Positions 12,076 through 23,817 of a DNA stretch of 64,000 bases are shown here, in pieces. Within the stretch, counting starts at the first letter, position 1; each line of letters begins with the position of its first letter. Source of the DNA: Osmia lignaria lignaria (Eukaryota > Arthropoda > Insecta > Hymenoptera > Megachilidae); contig NC_135036.1 in NCBI RefSeq assembly GCF_051020975.1, forward strand, positions 4,712,001 through 4,776,000, written 5' to 3'. Under the pieces are notes generated by a model. It ran no database searches, was not told where the DNA came from, and saw nothing but the letters and a program-made list of their open reading frames with translations. A program made the position numbers and the translations under genes.

Positions 12076-12249
12076 TTAACCCTCGAACAGAGAAGCCTGG
12101 GTCAATCGTGATCCAAACTTAAAAAACATATACAAAAGTATTAACCTAGTTTTAAAAAAAACAGTACAATTCAAAAAACAAGAATAATATGAAATAAAAC
12201 ATTAAATTCGAATTGAGGCTCTCTCCATGGTCCGCCGTCCAAGGGTTGA
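12076..12249. mobile_element. piggyBac-like MITE (TTAACCCT...CCATGGTCCGCCG family)
   Basis: The element starts TTAACCCTCGAACAG at 12076 and ends CGCCGTCCAAGGGTTGA, the terminal TTAA having mutated to TTGA. Near the left end is GCCTGGGTCAATCGTGATCC and near the right end CTCTCCATGGTCCGCCG, the two hallmarks of the most numerous short repeat family in this window. TTAA target sites with CCCT ends are characteristic of piggyBac-type transposition; the class is inferred, since no transposase is present. Confidence 0.7.
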
Positions 12250-13584
12250 AGTTATAATATTCTGTGGGCAAAAGAACTAAATTTAGTCGATACTGCAATT
12301 ACTCTTTCTTAACGAAAAAACTATTTAATATCGTAAAATTAATTTTAACCATAGAAAAACAATTTGGCAATCCAACTTGTATGCTTCTGCTCTATATTTA
12401 AGGAACCGTATCAGCTGTTCCTGCGTATACCTTTGGCCAATAAAAGTAAAGCATATTGAAAGCGAAATGGGTTTCAATGGCAGCAGGTAACAAATGAATA
12501 AGGTAGCAATGTTAGCGCGAAGCTAATTGGCAAATTGGCGAAGGAAGAGACGAAAGAATCCGGCGAAGAAGGAAGCCGAGGGAACGGCTGTAAAGGTCGA
12601 GGCTAATTACTTTATCCGGACGTGCGGGTTAATGGTCGTCCGAAAGGTTAATGATCGTCGATGCCGAAACGAATGAATCTCTTCGAAAGGCCGTTTAGCC
12701 GATTCCCACTCGAACTCGCGTGAGTACTCACGCGTTATTAAATACCAGGCGATTGCCGGGCGTAAACTTCTCTTCCTCGTTCTTTCGCGACGAAAGAAAA
12801 GCTGCCTCCCTTCCAATCCGATTTCACCACTTACGAAACTGCGAAACTGTACAGCTACGAAACTCCGGCCGGGGATCCTTCTGGGATTTCCGAATTTTCA
12901 GCTGAATTTATGTATGCCTCGCGAAAATGACGGCTTAGCAAGTTTATTATTCGCTCGCAAAGTTTTAACCGACTAGGGACGAGGATTTTCTTGCGTGCGA
13001 TGGATTAAAAGTGAACGAAGGAAGACGATAAGTTTTCCTCGGGAAATACGAAATTGGATGATCTGGATTGAATCATGCTAAATTATTAATCTGTATAAAC
13101 GAGGGAATATTTTATTAAAGAAGAATATAAATTACCTGAATCTATTTTTTACTGTAGCTACCATTCGAATATTTAACACTTTACAGTCCTTTTGTGAACC
13201 AAGTGGACGAGCAGTATCTCGCATTATAATTTAATTGGGGCTAAAAATTGAGAGGAAAGTCCATATTAGCGGAGCCCTCGTAAATATAATACATTTAAAT
13301 TGTGCTATTTTGATTACCTGTTGGTCCAACTGCAAAAGCTCAAAGGAATGAGCAGTGCTGACGTCGACATAAAATGAAAATTTCTGTTTTAGATGATGAT
13401 ACTTAAAAATCATCAAAATAGCTAAATCTGTTTATTTTTTAAATAATTACCTTAAGTTATATTAATTTTTGTTTAGTTTTAATATTTTTATTGCTACAGC
13501 CCTACCACTACTAATGCAGGATACTGATTATACTTTGGAAAATTTGAATTTGAATTTATCAATGGCTTTGTTTAAATTTTGGCG
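12250..13584. other. Unassigned interval with GC-richer island
   Basis: Positions 12540-12960 are GC-richer, with a purine-rich start and overlapping ORFs of no known family. The island could be regulatory. The rest is AT-rich. Confidence 0.3.
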
Positions 13585-13943
13585 CGTTTTACTTTCATAA
13601 CCTAAACTCGAGACGGACAGAAATAATTTTAGAGGTTATAATACGACTGTCACACCATATTGGCTTCTGTGTATAATTCGTCCAATGAATGGAGTCGCTA
13701 ATCGCAGACAAAATCACCTGTTAAGTTAGATTAAGTTAGGTTAGTTTCTTTGACAGCCATTTTGGTACTCGCTTTCGCGGACCAATCAGGTCATCGATAG
13801 AAACAACATGGCGTCGTAACCTATAAAATACACTAAAAACGCTCAACTTTATATACACATAACTTTTAAACCGCTGGATCTATAAAGTTAAGACTTGCAT
13901 TTTTAAGTTAAATAATTTTGTGTCTTCTAAAGTGAAATTTTAC
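13585..13943. mobile_element. Foldback-type repeat (CCATATTG...AACATGGCG family)
   Basis: It shares the order of blocks seen at 43240, 53268 and 54706: a CCATATTGGCTTCT block, a TTAAGTTAGGTTAG segment, a GCGGACCAATCAGGTCAT block and an inverted AACATGGCGTC block. The outer ends carry GTTTTACTTT on the left and AAAGTGAAATTTTACC on the right. The two halves are partly inverted copies of one another. Edges are approximate. Confidence 0.55.
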
Positions 13944-14983
13944 CGTGTTTATGGTAAAGATGAAGATAAAGTCCAACTGCTCAGTTTGGTTCAGTAATTT
14001 TTAAAATGTCTTTCATTTTTTTTCTTTCATCCTATCTCGACATGTCTACAGTTGATCTTCACATTCACTATGATTACAAGTATTCCTCTCAGAATAACAA
14101 GAAAACTCGATGTTTCACTGTTCGTTGACTAAATTTGATTTCACTAATACAAAGTCGAGGGTAGAACATTTCCCCAGATAGGTAGCGAAAAGAAGAATGA
14201 GAAAACTGAAGGATTCCTGAGGACATCCATTTATCCGTCTTTATGAAACGCAAGGATGAAAGAAGAAGAAGAAAAAGGGACAAAGGGATCAAACGACGTC
14301 GATTTAGTTCTTGGCTGTTCCTTTTCTCTCAACTTTCTTTTGCTCTCTTCCCCGGTTTCTGCCCTGTTACCATTAAAGGCCAGTTCTCAACGCTGTGTCC
14401 CGACGATCCTCGCAGACAGCTAAGATAAAATAACGTGACAGGTTAATTGAAAGCTCGTTTCGCCGATAAAATTTCGTTCTGACGAAAACGAAAGTCTCGA
14501 AAGATATTATTAATCGACTAAAAGGGAAGCCTGGTCTCTGTTTGTCCCCGTAGTATGAACGAAGCTTTATCCGGCCAGTCATGGAAAAACTATAGCTAAC
14601 CAAGTCTCCCAATAACGCCTCGACGACGGAACCAGTCAGGAGTCATATAGAATTGGGAAAAATTACGATCCTGCAAATGAAATCCGAAACGAGACGTTCC
14701 TGTAACCACCGTCTGAAATTGTTCGACGGTTTGAAATACGAATGGGGACTCCTGATAACTTTCCGCAGAGGCCTATTACCCTCTACTGTACTTTTGCCAA
14801 TACTAATCACGTTTCTCACGCTTATGATTTGTTAAAACATTCAATTATTTTGAAAATATTCTATTATGCTTTTTACCTCTCGCCTCTGTGCCGTCTCGAT
14901 TGTTAGTGAAGTATTACACGTCAGCTTCGTGATAGTGGCACTTGTTAAGTTTTCGTTTCTTAGAAATTTCTTAATCTACAGCC
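13944..14983. other. Unassigned interval, partly GC-richer
   Basis: Positions 14160-14830 hold a GC-richer stretch with a purine-rich plus-strand segment at 14245-14290 and a pyrimidine-rich one at 14310-14360. Short ORFs overlap on both strands without a recognisable product. Confidence 0.3.
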
Positions 14984-15230
14984 TCAAGTGCGGACGTTGA
15001 ATACCGTAGTGAAAATGGACATTTGTTGTGGGACGTATTGAACCTTTAATTATTAAGAATAGGAGAAGTTAATTTTTAAATTTCAAGCTTTCTATTTGCT
15101 ATTTTACATTATTTCTGCAGTAGTGATATTATTGAAAGTAATGCTTTTCTATTCATTTCTTTTAATTATTCAAGCATGTATAATTTGCGGTTCTGGTCAC
15201 CGGTGTCTCCCACAGCACTCACCGTGTTAA
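14984..15230. mobile_element. Possible degraded TTAA-type MITE
   Basis: The right end reads GCACTCACCGTGTTAA. The left end, TCAAGTGCGGACGTTGAA, is a poor match to its reverse complement. A GGTCACCGGTGTC block near the right end resembles short TTAA-flanked insect repeats that I know only in general terms. The pairing of the two ends is weak. Confidence 0.3.
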
Positions 15231-15437
15231 TATACTGAAATTTGAAAAATATTAGAGATACTGACCAAATAGTATATTATTACTGTAATAAAATTCATTA
15301 ATTTATATTTCAGAAAAGTAAAATAACACTTTTGTTATTTTCTAATAATGTCTGCTTTCAGTATAGCATTAAATTCACAGGATTAAGATACTGGCTAACC
15401 GACAATAATAAATTAATAGATAAAAAAATATCAATAG

Positions 15438-15817
15438 AAAATTTTTTCAAGTTCCAGCGGCGTATTGCTTCGCCTCTTAGAACCGATGAGACGAAAATTT
15501 TAGTATTCAAATTTTTACATTCTGTCCTATTAATCCATCGTCAAACGCTATTAAACTAACGTCCGTAACGATATAAATAAACATTTTCGTTCCATTTAGC
15601 CAAAAGATCGAACTTTAGTTGCGCTTCAAAATTTTTCCAAGTTCCAGCGGCGTATTGCTTCGCCTCTTAGAACCGATGAGACGAAAATTTTAACAATCAC
15701 ATTTTTTCATTCTGTACGACTAATTCATCGTTAAACGCTATTAAACTAACGTCCGTAACGATATAAATGAACATTTTCGTTCCATTTAGCCAAAAGATCG
15801 AACTTTAGTTGCGCTCC
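15438..15817. repeat. Two-copy tandem duplication, ~190 bp unit
   Basis: The landmark CAAGTTCCAGCGGCGTATTG occurs at 15448 and 15638, 190 bp apart. The following sequence is repeated nearly base for base through GATCGAACTTTAGTTGCGCT, with scattered substitutions between copies. No TIR flanks the pair, so this looks like a local segmental duplication. A plus-strand ORF over the first copy is not preserved in the second, which argues against coding. Confidence 0.85.
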
Positions 15818-17175
15818 GAACTCAAAAATGATGAAAATGAAAAAGCTACAAAAGTCAAATGAAGGAGGAAAGAAAAGTGATTTGCTGAAGTAGCAAAAGA
15901 AATAAAAATAGCGAGATAGGTGATCTTGAAGCTCAGCGGATGGTCAATGGGCGATGAAGCACAGTTCTCTTCATGGGATCTTTATGGTTTAGGAACGTGT
16001 TCACCTATGTGGTCGTAGTATAATCGCGCATACCTGTCTATATTCATACAACTCGACGACAGAGAGACAAAGAAGTTAGAGAAGAGTAGGAGGATCAAGG
16101 TGGGCAGAGGAAGATCTTTCTTGGTTGTAAGCGGGCGTATCGTTGAGATCACCTTTGACCCATTCCGTATCTCTTCCATTCTCTTTCCTCTGCCGTATTC
16201 TTTCGCCTCTTCATTTTCGGTTTCCTCTTCCTCGTTGTGCTAGACGAATACGTTTCGTCGACGATCGCGCTGCCGATATCAATAATTATACCTCGCGTGC
16301 GCCTCTTCCTCCTCTTCGCGATTCTCTTTCTCATATTTTCCTCGAGTACTCTTGCAAAGACTCTTCAGACAAATACTTGGGCTTTAGGCCAACAATGTAG
16401 CTCTGCACGCTTTTGCATTCCTTCTTTATCGAAGACGTGTAGCTGTTAAATTAAAGAGGGAACGTTTAGCGGAATTCCTCGTACGAGTGACAGCAACTGA
16501 AATTTAAGTTATTCCATTGTGAATTCGAGGGGAATATTTTGAAATATTAACGGTATACCATGATATTGTTATTGTTAATATAGCGATGATTAAAATTTTC
16601 ATTATTTCGGTCAAATTTGCAATGCTCCTTCTGCAAGCTCGTTTAAGGAGGTTGTTTCGTAGACCACGTGCCGATTTTTTCTGTTTTGGGTAAACCCCCT
16701 GCTTTCCTAATATTGGTTTTTTTACAAATTCATCAACTTTAAATGTGTTTTTGAAGTTAACACAGAGCTACTCACTTTGATAAGGTTTACTGTACAGTGA
16801 AAAGTTTTTAAATAAAAAAACATGTTAAATTTTATAGTTATACTTATATATGAGGCATTTATTTTGCTGTAAATCTAATATAAACATCTGGTCCTGTTTT
16901 AATTTAATCGATACTTCCAAATTTATGTTGTAATAACAGATGGATTGCGACCGTATATCACGTATAATCCTGAAAAGAAAACAACTGATAAATAAATTAC
17001 GAACTTGGATGATAAATTTGGATCTCAGAGTTCTGATAAATCAAATTGATAACGTTCATATGTAACTATAATTCATTATTTGTTATACAGTGTCGTGGAA
17101 AGAATATTGACAGGCCATAAAAATATATGTTTTCGTTATTGAATAAAAAGCCTGGGAGAAATTTAATAAATTAGT
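15818..17175. other. Unassigned interval with pyrimidine-rich island
   Basis: Positions 16010-16450 form a GC-richer island that is strongly C/T-rich on the plus strand at 16150-16340. An open frame there encodes a hydrophobic, cysteine-ended peptide, but it lacks an ATG and follows from base composition. Positions 16450-17175 are AT-rich and featureless. Confidence 0.3.
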
Positions 17176-17177
17176 TA

Positions 17178-17390
17178 CTCTTCACTAATCAGAAGAAGTT
17201 CCAGGAGAATAACGCAATCTTATTGGTCGCGTTCCACCTTAGCTTACACGTACGTCGTGACGTATGATTGGTCGAAGCAGTCACATTTATTAATTAGGCT
17301 CGTGTAAAATCAAGGGGTCAATCGATATGTGCGTAGTACCCCGTCTTACCCCTCTGCTGTCTTACGAGATTTCTTATGATTGAAGGACAG
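17178..17390. mobile_element. TA-flanked MITE, copy 1 of the GTGCGTAGTACC family
   Basis: The left TIR is CTCTTCACTAATCAGAAGAA and the right TIR, reverse-complemented, is CTGTCCTTCAATCATAAGAA. Both are preceded by TA (17176-17177; 17391-17392). The interior aligns throughout with the copy at 55040, sharing GATATGTGCGTAGTACC and GAGAATAACGCA blocks. At 213 bp it is 12 bp longer than that copy and more diverged at its ends. Probably Tc1/mariner-type, from the TA target. Confidence 0.8.
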
Positions 17391-17582
17391 TACGTATGTT
17401 AATTAGTACTACATAAAGAAATATAAGAAGTTGCCAAATTAGAACCATCCAAACGTTTTATAATCTGAGGTGGTAATGGAATGTTTCTTATCTCTTAAAT
17501 TTGCATTTGCTAATGACATTATCTGCTAAAATGTATAAACACAGCAGTTGCAATTTTGAAAATTTTTAATTCAAGAATTAAG

Positions 17583-17735
17583 CTCGGGCGACCTCGGCAA
17601 AATTCGGGCAAGTTCGGCAAAATTCGCGTGAGCTCGGCAAAATTCGGGCGAACTCGGCAAAGTTCGGACGAGCTCGGCCGGTTTCCGAACTATACGAATG
17701 GGCTTCGGATGAACCTGTAATTTCGTACATCCCTA
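17583..17735. mobile_element. hAT-like fragment with ~20-bp CTCGGCAAAATTCGGGC tandem repeat
   Basis: Four to five units of CTCGGCAAAATTCGGGC, about 20 bp each, lie at 17583-17680. The right end, reverse-complemented, is TAGGGATGTACGAAATTACA, a typical hAT-like start. The 8-mers GAATTAAG (left) and CTATTAAG (right) match at 6 of 8, but the left edge starts inside the array without a TIR, so the element seems truncated or rearranged there. Confidence 0.5.
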
Positions 17736-18427
17736 CTATTAAGTTTGTGCTTAATTGCATGAAGTTTTTGTTAAGATAAATAAAAATGAATTTTAATAAA
17801 TGTTTCCAATAATAAAAATAAAAATATACAAATGTAACAATTAATTTGGTATAAGTATCGATTCTACGGTAAAAAATCACTCTGGTGGAAAAGTAATTTT
17901 ACCATCCAATAATTGTAATAAATGGAGGAACTAAAATTAGCCAAACCAAAAAAAAATTCGTTAATAAATGACGCAGGTGTAATTATGACGCCAGAGAAAA
18001 ACTATCCTTCGTTTTCTAATCGTGAGCATATCCTCGGCTGCACGATTGTCCAAGAGTGCCGGTCTCGCGGCGTTGATTCCGTTAATAGCCTAACGTTTGT
18101 CGTGCTTAAGGACACCTTTCTTCCTCCTTTATTTTTACCGAGCTAATTACGATTGACATAACCGCCGGAGCTGCGTTTGGGAAAGTCACAATAGTGACTA
18201 AGCAGGAAAAGTCTTGTTGGCCTCGCTATACGCTCAGTTCAAGATGAACTTCCTGTCTGGTCTGTTGGATGTAATCTGTACTAGTAGAAATACTCTGCGT
18301 TGGTTGGGTATCTTTTAGATCTAGAATATTTGTAAATATTTCATAAAAACACTAATTTAACTTAAGTCTGTTGTTTTCTTCACTTACGCTTTCATTTTAT
18401 GACATTTGAAACATATTATGATTGCAT
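17736..18427. other. Unassigned interval
   Basis: AT-rich apart from a small GC-richer segment at about 18000-18250. It contains the left copy of the target duplication (18420-18427) of the next element. No gene is recognised. Confidence 0.4.
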
Positions 18428-18926
18428 TATAAATGTGCAGGTACTGGAGATTTCGGGATCGGGCTAGGTCGGGAAAAATCGGGCGAGTTCCCGAAAGTAT
18501 AGTATCTACTGGATCTTATTGAGATCCCTAAACTTTCAAACCTCGCGTGAAAATAGATATATCATTAATATCAGAATTTCAAAATCTATACTATACTTTA
18601 TAATAACTGTACCTATATTATATTAAATAAAAATTGAATATATATATGGTAGGTTACTTTTGTGAGCTCACTCGATATCACCTGATCTCACTTGATTTCA
18701 TTCGATTTCCCCCGATCTCGCCCGATCTCACCCGATCTCATCCGATTTCACTCGATCTCGTTCAATCTTGTCCGATCTTATCCAATTTCGCCCGATTTCA
18801 CCCGATCTCATTCGATCTCACCCGGTCTTGCCCGACTTTCCCCGACTCAAGCCGATCTCCCTCGATTTCTCTCAACACGACCCGATCTTCGTGTACCCGT
18901 AATTTTGGGGAACCCGTACTTTCCTA
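18428..18926. mobile_element. hAT-like element with CCCGATCTCA array and perfect 8-bp TSD
   Basis: The element is bounded by GATTGCAT at 18420-18427 and again at 18927-18934, a perfect 8-bp duplication. The left end, TATAAATGTGCAGGTACTGG, and the right end (reverse-complemented), TAGGAAAGTACGGGTTCC, agree at about 11 of 18 positions. The interior from 18670 to 18885 is a tandem array of about twenty 10-bp units resembling CCCGATCTCA. It has no transposase. The overlapping ORFs (a repeated Arg-Ser-His-Pro-Ile pattern) come from the array in different frames. The perfect TSD makes this the firmest hAT-type call in the window. Confidence 0.8.
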
Positions 18927-19156
18927 GATTGCATGCTATATTTTTTCAAACTTTAAAACAATTTATTTTTAAGAAATGTAAAATAATCAAGTAAATATAA
19001 AATTGAAATTAAATTCAAAATTATAAGTAATACATATGGAAATGTAATATGGGTCACATAGTCTTAAAGAAAAATAATAGGTTTAATATCTATTGATAGC
19101 AAAAATGTGATTTATACAGAAGACAGTTTATGTCTTTATTTTTTTATTATTTGACT

Positions 19157-19406
19157 AGCAAGGAATGATCCCGGACTCGAAAATTCAAGAAATTATGAAA
19201 CTTATGTAGGGGGTGAACATATGCAGGGGATGTCCACCTAATTAAAATGCAATTTTCGTCTGCTATCTGTTTTCGGTCTAAGGGTGTGAAAATCGCCCTT
19301 AAAATTTAAGCCGTTCTACAAAACCCTTGGGGATATCAAAATATTTCATAAGCAAAAGTTGTTCCTCTTAATGTACCTATATATAAGTTTTGAAATCATT
19401 CCTTGT
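19157..19406. mobile_element. Possible MITE with AAGGAATGAT inverted ends
   Basis: The left end is AGCAAGGAATGATCCC and the right end, reverse-complemented, is ACAAGGAATGATTTC, 11 of the first 12 bases agreeing. The interior has mirrored blocks (GGGGGTGAAC, AGGGTGTGAAAATCGCCCTT) typical of short repetitive elements. No target-site duplication is evident, so the superfamily is unknown. Confidence 0.5.
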
Positions 19407-20166
19407 AAATTAAATTCAGTACTGAATTTCACTATTGAAAGGTATTGAAGTATTGAGGTATCGACTTTATGTTGTTATAACATTGATAATATTTTGCTCA
19501 CAATCGTTACAAGGATTTGAAAATTGTGTTACCTTTGACCGCCATTAGTACCGGATATAAAGTTATCTCTGCAAACTGGCGTTTCACATTTACGTCCTCT
19601 GATTTCGCGCGTGAAAAATGGCGCGAACACGTAAAAACGCGAAAATAAGCTGGCAGGATTTATTCGAAGGGAGGCTAGGAATTTTAAAGTTACACGGGAT
19701 AAAAATCGCAATTGTTATTAACCTCTTAACTGTCGGCGAAAGAAATAATGACCCTCTGTGCTCGCTGTTGAAACTAGTTGACATTACACGCTTTTGTGCT
19801 CGCATCAGGGACTCTGCAACTTCCGTACGATGCTGTTATTTCACAACGTTGCAACAGTTTTATTTATAGGCAAGATTATTCGAAACAGAATTTATTTCCC
19901 TCTTTTCTTTTCCCTCCTTTTATGTTTGTTGTTTTAAATTTTTTAATGGCAGTACTTCTTTCCCAACGAAATGTTAAAATTTAGGAAATACAGATTTATT
20001 TCACTATGTGTTAGATTACTTTTATTATTTCTTGAAATGTGCATCTTTGCAGAGTAAAAGAATAACATTTTTAACGTAACGTTTTAAAACAATTGAATGA
20101 ATAAAGAGTTATCAGTTTAAAGTTTGTGTTAAAAATGGATATTAATAGATTTTTCATTTTTAAATA
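19407..20166. other. Unassigned interval
   Basis: Moderately GC-rich at 19530-19870, with short ORFs in several frames and no recognisable domain. AT-rich elsewhere. Confidence 0.35.
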
Positions 20167-20367
20167 CAATAGATACTCGTTATATTGCTTTGTGACAATT
20201 TGACATCCATATGAATTGTAAAGAATACTAGAGCCACCCTCCATCACTATAGTTTATGAAAATGATTCGTTTCTATCTCCCCTTCCTTCTTTAAACGAGG
20301 GTTTGGGAGCTTGACAAATTTTCCTCTCCTACAGTCCTGTCTGTGGTAATGTAACAAGAGTCCACTG
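20167..20367. mobile_element. TA-type MITE, TCGTTATATTGC family, degraded copy
   Basis: Left TIR CAATAGATACTCGTTATATT; right TIR, reverse-complemented, CAGTGGACTCTTGTTACATT. A TA precedes the left end, while the right TA has become CG. It is the same family as 46194, with shared ends and a shared central purine-rich/CTCC block (TTTCTATCTCCCC). Confidence 0.65.
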
Positions 20368-21167
20368 CGAATTTTCGAAATTCGGTTTTAAGTGATTAGT
20401 AGCCCCTACCTCACCTCCGAGTAATAAAATATATGAAAATATTATGTCATATTGTGAAAAACTTTTTAAATACATACCTAAATAGATATTAATTAATAAA
20501 TTTTAAGTCTTGTATGAAACGTCCTCCCTAAAGTGGCTCTTGGATTTGTTACTATTAATGATTTTTACTTACAACCTTAATTATACCAAATTTAATTAAC
20601 TTAAATTACTGATATTAATATACTTTGATTGTAAAGACAATGAAAAAACAATTTTTTTAAATTTGTCATTCTGGATTTCTTCTCGGATAAAAATTACCCC
20701 AAAAATTGTGTAAAATAGAAATTACAAATTTTATCTTTGGCGTGTATTTTACTGCTTCACGCAATATTTAACAAACAATATCTTCATTATTGGTCATTTC
20801 AATAATCTATTCATTCGAAAATTTAATATCGGTAATTTCATTGAAATATGGCATTATATCATCAATACTAAACTGGCTTTATGCAAGAAAACAAGCTAAA
20901 AGTGCAATATGCATGCATTTAACTGATCATAAATTAATTATAAACCGGTTACTGATCGTATGCACTTATGATTTATATTCAATCAAGTTTGGAAACAACC
21001 ATGATTATATTTTAAAATATCAATGAAAACTCATGATTATTCAGTCATTAGAAAATAACCAATAATCAATCAATTACCATAACAATTAATTAATTTCTGC
21101 ATAAAGGCTGGTTTTATTAGCATTTGCTTTATGTTGATAGCAGTTGCAGGTCTGAATTGAGTCAATT
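20368..21167. other. AT-rich stretch, no gene seen
   Basis: Very AT-rich and featureless; one 78-codon ORF here has no similarity I recognise. Confidence 0.45.
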
Positions 21168-21408
21168 CAGGATTGGATTATGATTTCTGGGGCCCTGGTG
21201 CTATCAAACATTCAGGGATTTTTGGAATCCTGAAGTTTTGAAATTCTGGGATTTTAGAATTCTGAAATTTTAAAGATTTCTAATTCTGCAACGAGGAAAA
21301 TCCGAAATTTTGAGATCCTAAAATTTTAGAATGGTGAAGGTTCTCATTTTTGGGGTTGGGCCAGTCCAAATTTCAATGGAGACCAAGCCCATCCTAGTTA
21401 CCCCAATG
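21168..21408. mobile_element. GAATTTT-family hAT-like MITE
   Basis: The left end, CAGGATTGGATTATGATTTC, matches the solitary end at 52035. The right end, CTAGTTACCCCAATG, matches the family right end. Between them is a run of degenerate AATTTTGGAATTCTG motifs, then the conserved GGGCCAGTCC and CAAGCCCATCC blocks. No clean target duplication survives. Confidence 0.55.
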
Positions 21409-22109
21409 CAATTATTGTTTACCCCGATAAAAATCAATACAGATTCTTACACAAACACGTTAACAACTTTTGTAACGTAAAATAAGGAACCTATGACCCG
21501 TGATTTTGAGGGCTTCCGTAGTTCTGCCGTTAATGAGAGAAAATCTTGCTCCTCGACAATCGTTCGAAAATAAAGCTAAATTGACATTTCTATAGAACAC
21601 CTGACAATCAACTTCCAATTCTCCTGGTAGTGAATTGGCATCATTAAAAAAGTTGTAGAACCTTGATTGTCGTTTCAGCACTAAGTTGAACCTTTTTCAA
21701 AGAATTTTTTTATTCTTAGCAACATCCAAACAGCTGGACAAACGAATCCATCTGTCCAATACATCGCGACATCCGACACTGAATAGAAGGCATTGTACCA
21801 CGACATTGTAACGACTCGATCGAACCAGTATCGTAACGGTCGAACGAGCTCGCAATGCCTGCGACTACCGCGAGAAATTGTTTCGCAAAGTAGTTCGCAC
21901 AGGTGGTGCCGGATGATTCGGTCTTGGTTCCAGGCATTTCTATTCCCCTTCGTCTTCCTCACCTCGTTCTTCGCCGCTGTCGTCGTTCCAGTTCCTCTGC
22001 ATCCTGCCTACCGTCTTCCTTGTTCTCATCATTGTTTAAAGCCAGACATGCTTGAATGTTTGATGGCGAGGATCAAAAGCTAAATGGAATTTTGATTATG
22101 ATATTAAAC
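21409..22109. other. Unassigned interval with GC-richer island
   Basis: Positions 21780-22085 are GC-richer with overlapping ORFs on both strands. No domain is recognisable. Confidence 0.3.
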
Positions 22110-22278
22110 TTAACCCTTAAGTGGTGAGGTAGTTTGTAAAGAACAATGAAATTTTTTAAATGGCTGTTTAATTTTCTTCTATAAAATATTTCAAATTATG
22201 AGGTTTATTTATTGCTCATGTATTTGCATGTTTTTATTAAATGGTTAATTGCACCGCGCATCATTAAGTAAGGGTTAA
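22110..22278. mobile_element. piggyBac-like MITE, 169 bp
   Basis: It starts TTAACCCTTAAGTGGTGAGG and ends, reverse-complemented, TTAACCCTTACTTAATGATG. Both TTAA target sites are intact. The interior is AT-rich and non-coding. It is a different sequence family from the CCATGGTCCGCCG copies, with the same kind of end. Confidence 0.7.
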
Positions 22279-22365
22279 AAGATTAATCGAAATGAACCCT
22301 TGGATGACGGATTGCTAAGATATGTCACAGTTTTAATTTAATTTTAAACTTTCTTTTTTATTTTA

Positions 22366-22549
22366 GAGTAGACTCTTGGTATATTGCCATGTAAGCATTT
22401 TTATCTTCATACAACTGCTCTGGCGTTATCATAGTCTGTGAAGATGATACATTTCTATCTCTCCACCCTCTTTAAATGAGAACTTAAAAGGTTAACAAAT
22501 TTTCTACTTCTTCAGCTTCGTTCGTGGCAATATAACAAGAATAAATGTT
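22366..22549. mobile_element. TA-type MITE, TCGTTATATTGC family, right end decayed
   Basis: The left end, GAGTAGACTCTTGGTATATT preceded by TA, aligns with the TIR of the 46194 copy. The right part, CGTGGCAATATAACAAGA, matches that copy until the terminal bases, which have diverged. Interior TTTCTATCTCTCCACC matches the 20167 copy. Confidence 0.6.
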
Positions 22550-23817
22550 TAAATATTTTTTATATTTGACATCTTTCGTGTTCGTGGGAAATTTTAATAG
22601 TATTTAGGGTGCAGTGATATTTACTTATCTATTTCTATTATCTAACAATCGTTTCAGCTGTTTGAAATAGAAAGTTTCCAATTGCTGTTTGTTTATGAAA
22701 ATTCAGACATTAATTAAATTTTATTCTTTTTATTTCTGTACCATGTATAAATGTTTATAGTTTTTTAAGGGAACATTCAAATTATGGCAAAGTTTCTAAT
22801 AAATTTTTGAGATGTAATTAAAATTGTACAGTGATTATATTATATTGTACATTGATTGTATTATGTGTTGTCAAAATGATAGAGAAGAATACTTTCAGCA
22901 TCGCTTCTGTCACTGGAATCTGCCCTTAAAACGTCTTGAGGAGAAAAGTATTTTGAATAAGTCCGCTTAATTTTGCCAAAAGGTTCCTAGAAAATAAAAA
23001 TAAAAATAAAAATACCAGTCTGATACATCAATTTTGAGGACTGTGAAAATAATGAGCGCGGACACAATTTTTTTTTCTTAAACCTATATGAATTACATTC
23101 TCAAAATTGTTTTATTTCTTCAGAGACAAAGGACTTTTCGTATATTATGTTTCTAGTGCACTCTTTATGAAAATTTTATCGTTTTAGAGGAAACAAGGAC
23201 TTTTTCAAAAAACACATCGATATGCAATAAAAATACAATTATAATAATTTCTTGTATTTCATTTTTTTTATCTCATTATAGAAATAAAATATTTAGTGTT
23301 TATTTGCTTATATTTACGAATGAAAACTTTCACTTTATAAATGGTATATTAATATCCACTTAATTTCTTTTTTTCTTGCCATGATCATAAAATATTCTTT
23401 TTATTTAGCATTAAGAGCTATGGAACAGAATTTATTTAAACGTTCAAAAGTTGATTTAACTATTTCTCTTTCCTTTTACTTCCTCTCCAGATACTTTCTT
23501 TCCAATTTCTTCTGGCTTTTCCTTGAAACGACCGCTCTTATTATAACTTTGTACCTACTTTCGCAAGGTGGACAATGAAATTTGTCGAATCGAAGTTTAC
23601 GAGCTGTATTCTCTTTTAGTTTTCGTCCTCAGTCTACGGTTCTGTCATTCTCATTACTAGTAACACCTCGCAACTACTTTGTCGCTGAGAGAACAAAATT
23701 GTTGCAAATTTTTTTTTATATCATATCAGTCGAAAGTGTATTTGAATTATTTGTAATTTGTAAAATTTAATTAATGTATAGCTGCTAGTAGGTATTATAA
23801 TTAGGGAACATGTTAAG
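22550..23817. other. AT-rich stretch, no gene seen
   Basis: AT-rich with a short AATAAA run near 22998. A GC-richer 200-bp stretch at 23580-23700 has unrecognised short ORFs. Confidence 0.45.

Noticed and set aside
16237..16449. Small secreted-looking peptide with a hydrophobic segment and four cysteines
   Set aside because: The frame starts at GTG, and the hydrophobic stretch is what a C/T-rich tract encodes by chance. No family match is recognised.
18634..18994. Repetitive Arg-Ser-His-Pro-Ile proteins in two frames
   Set aside because: They are translations of a 10-bp tandem array; open frames in multiple registers reflect the lack of stop codons in the unit.
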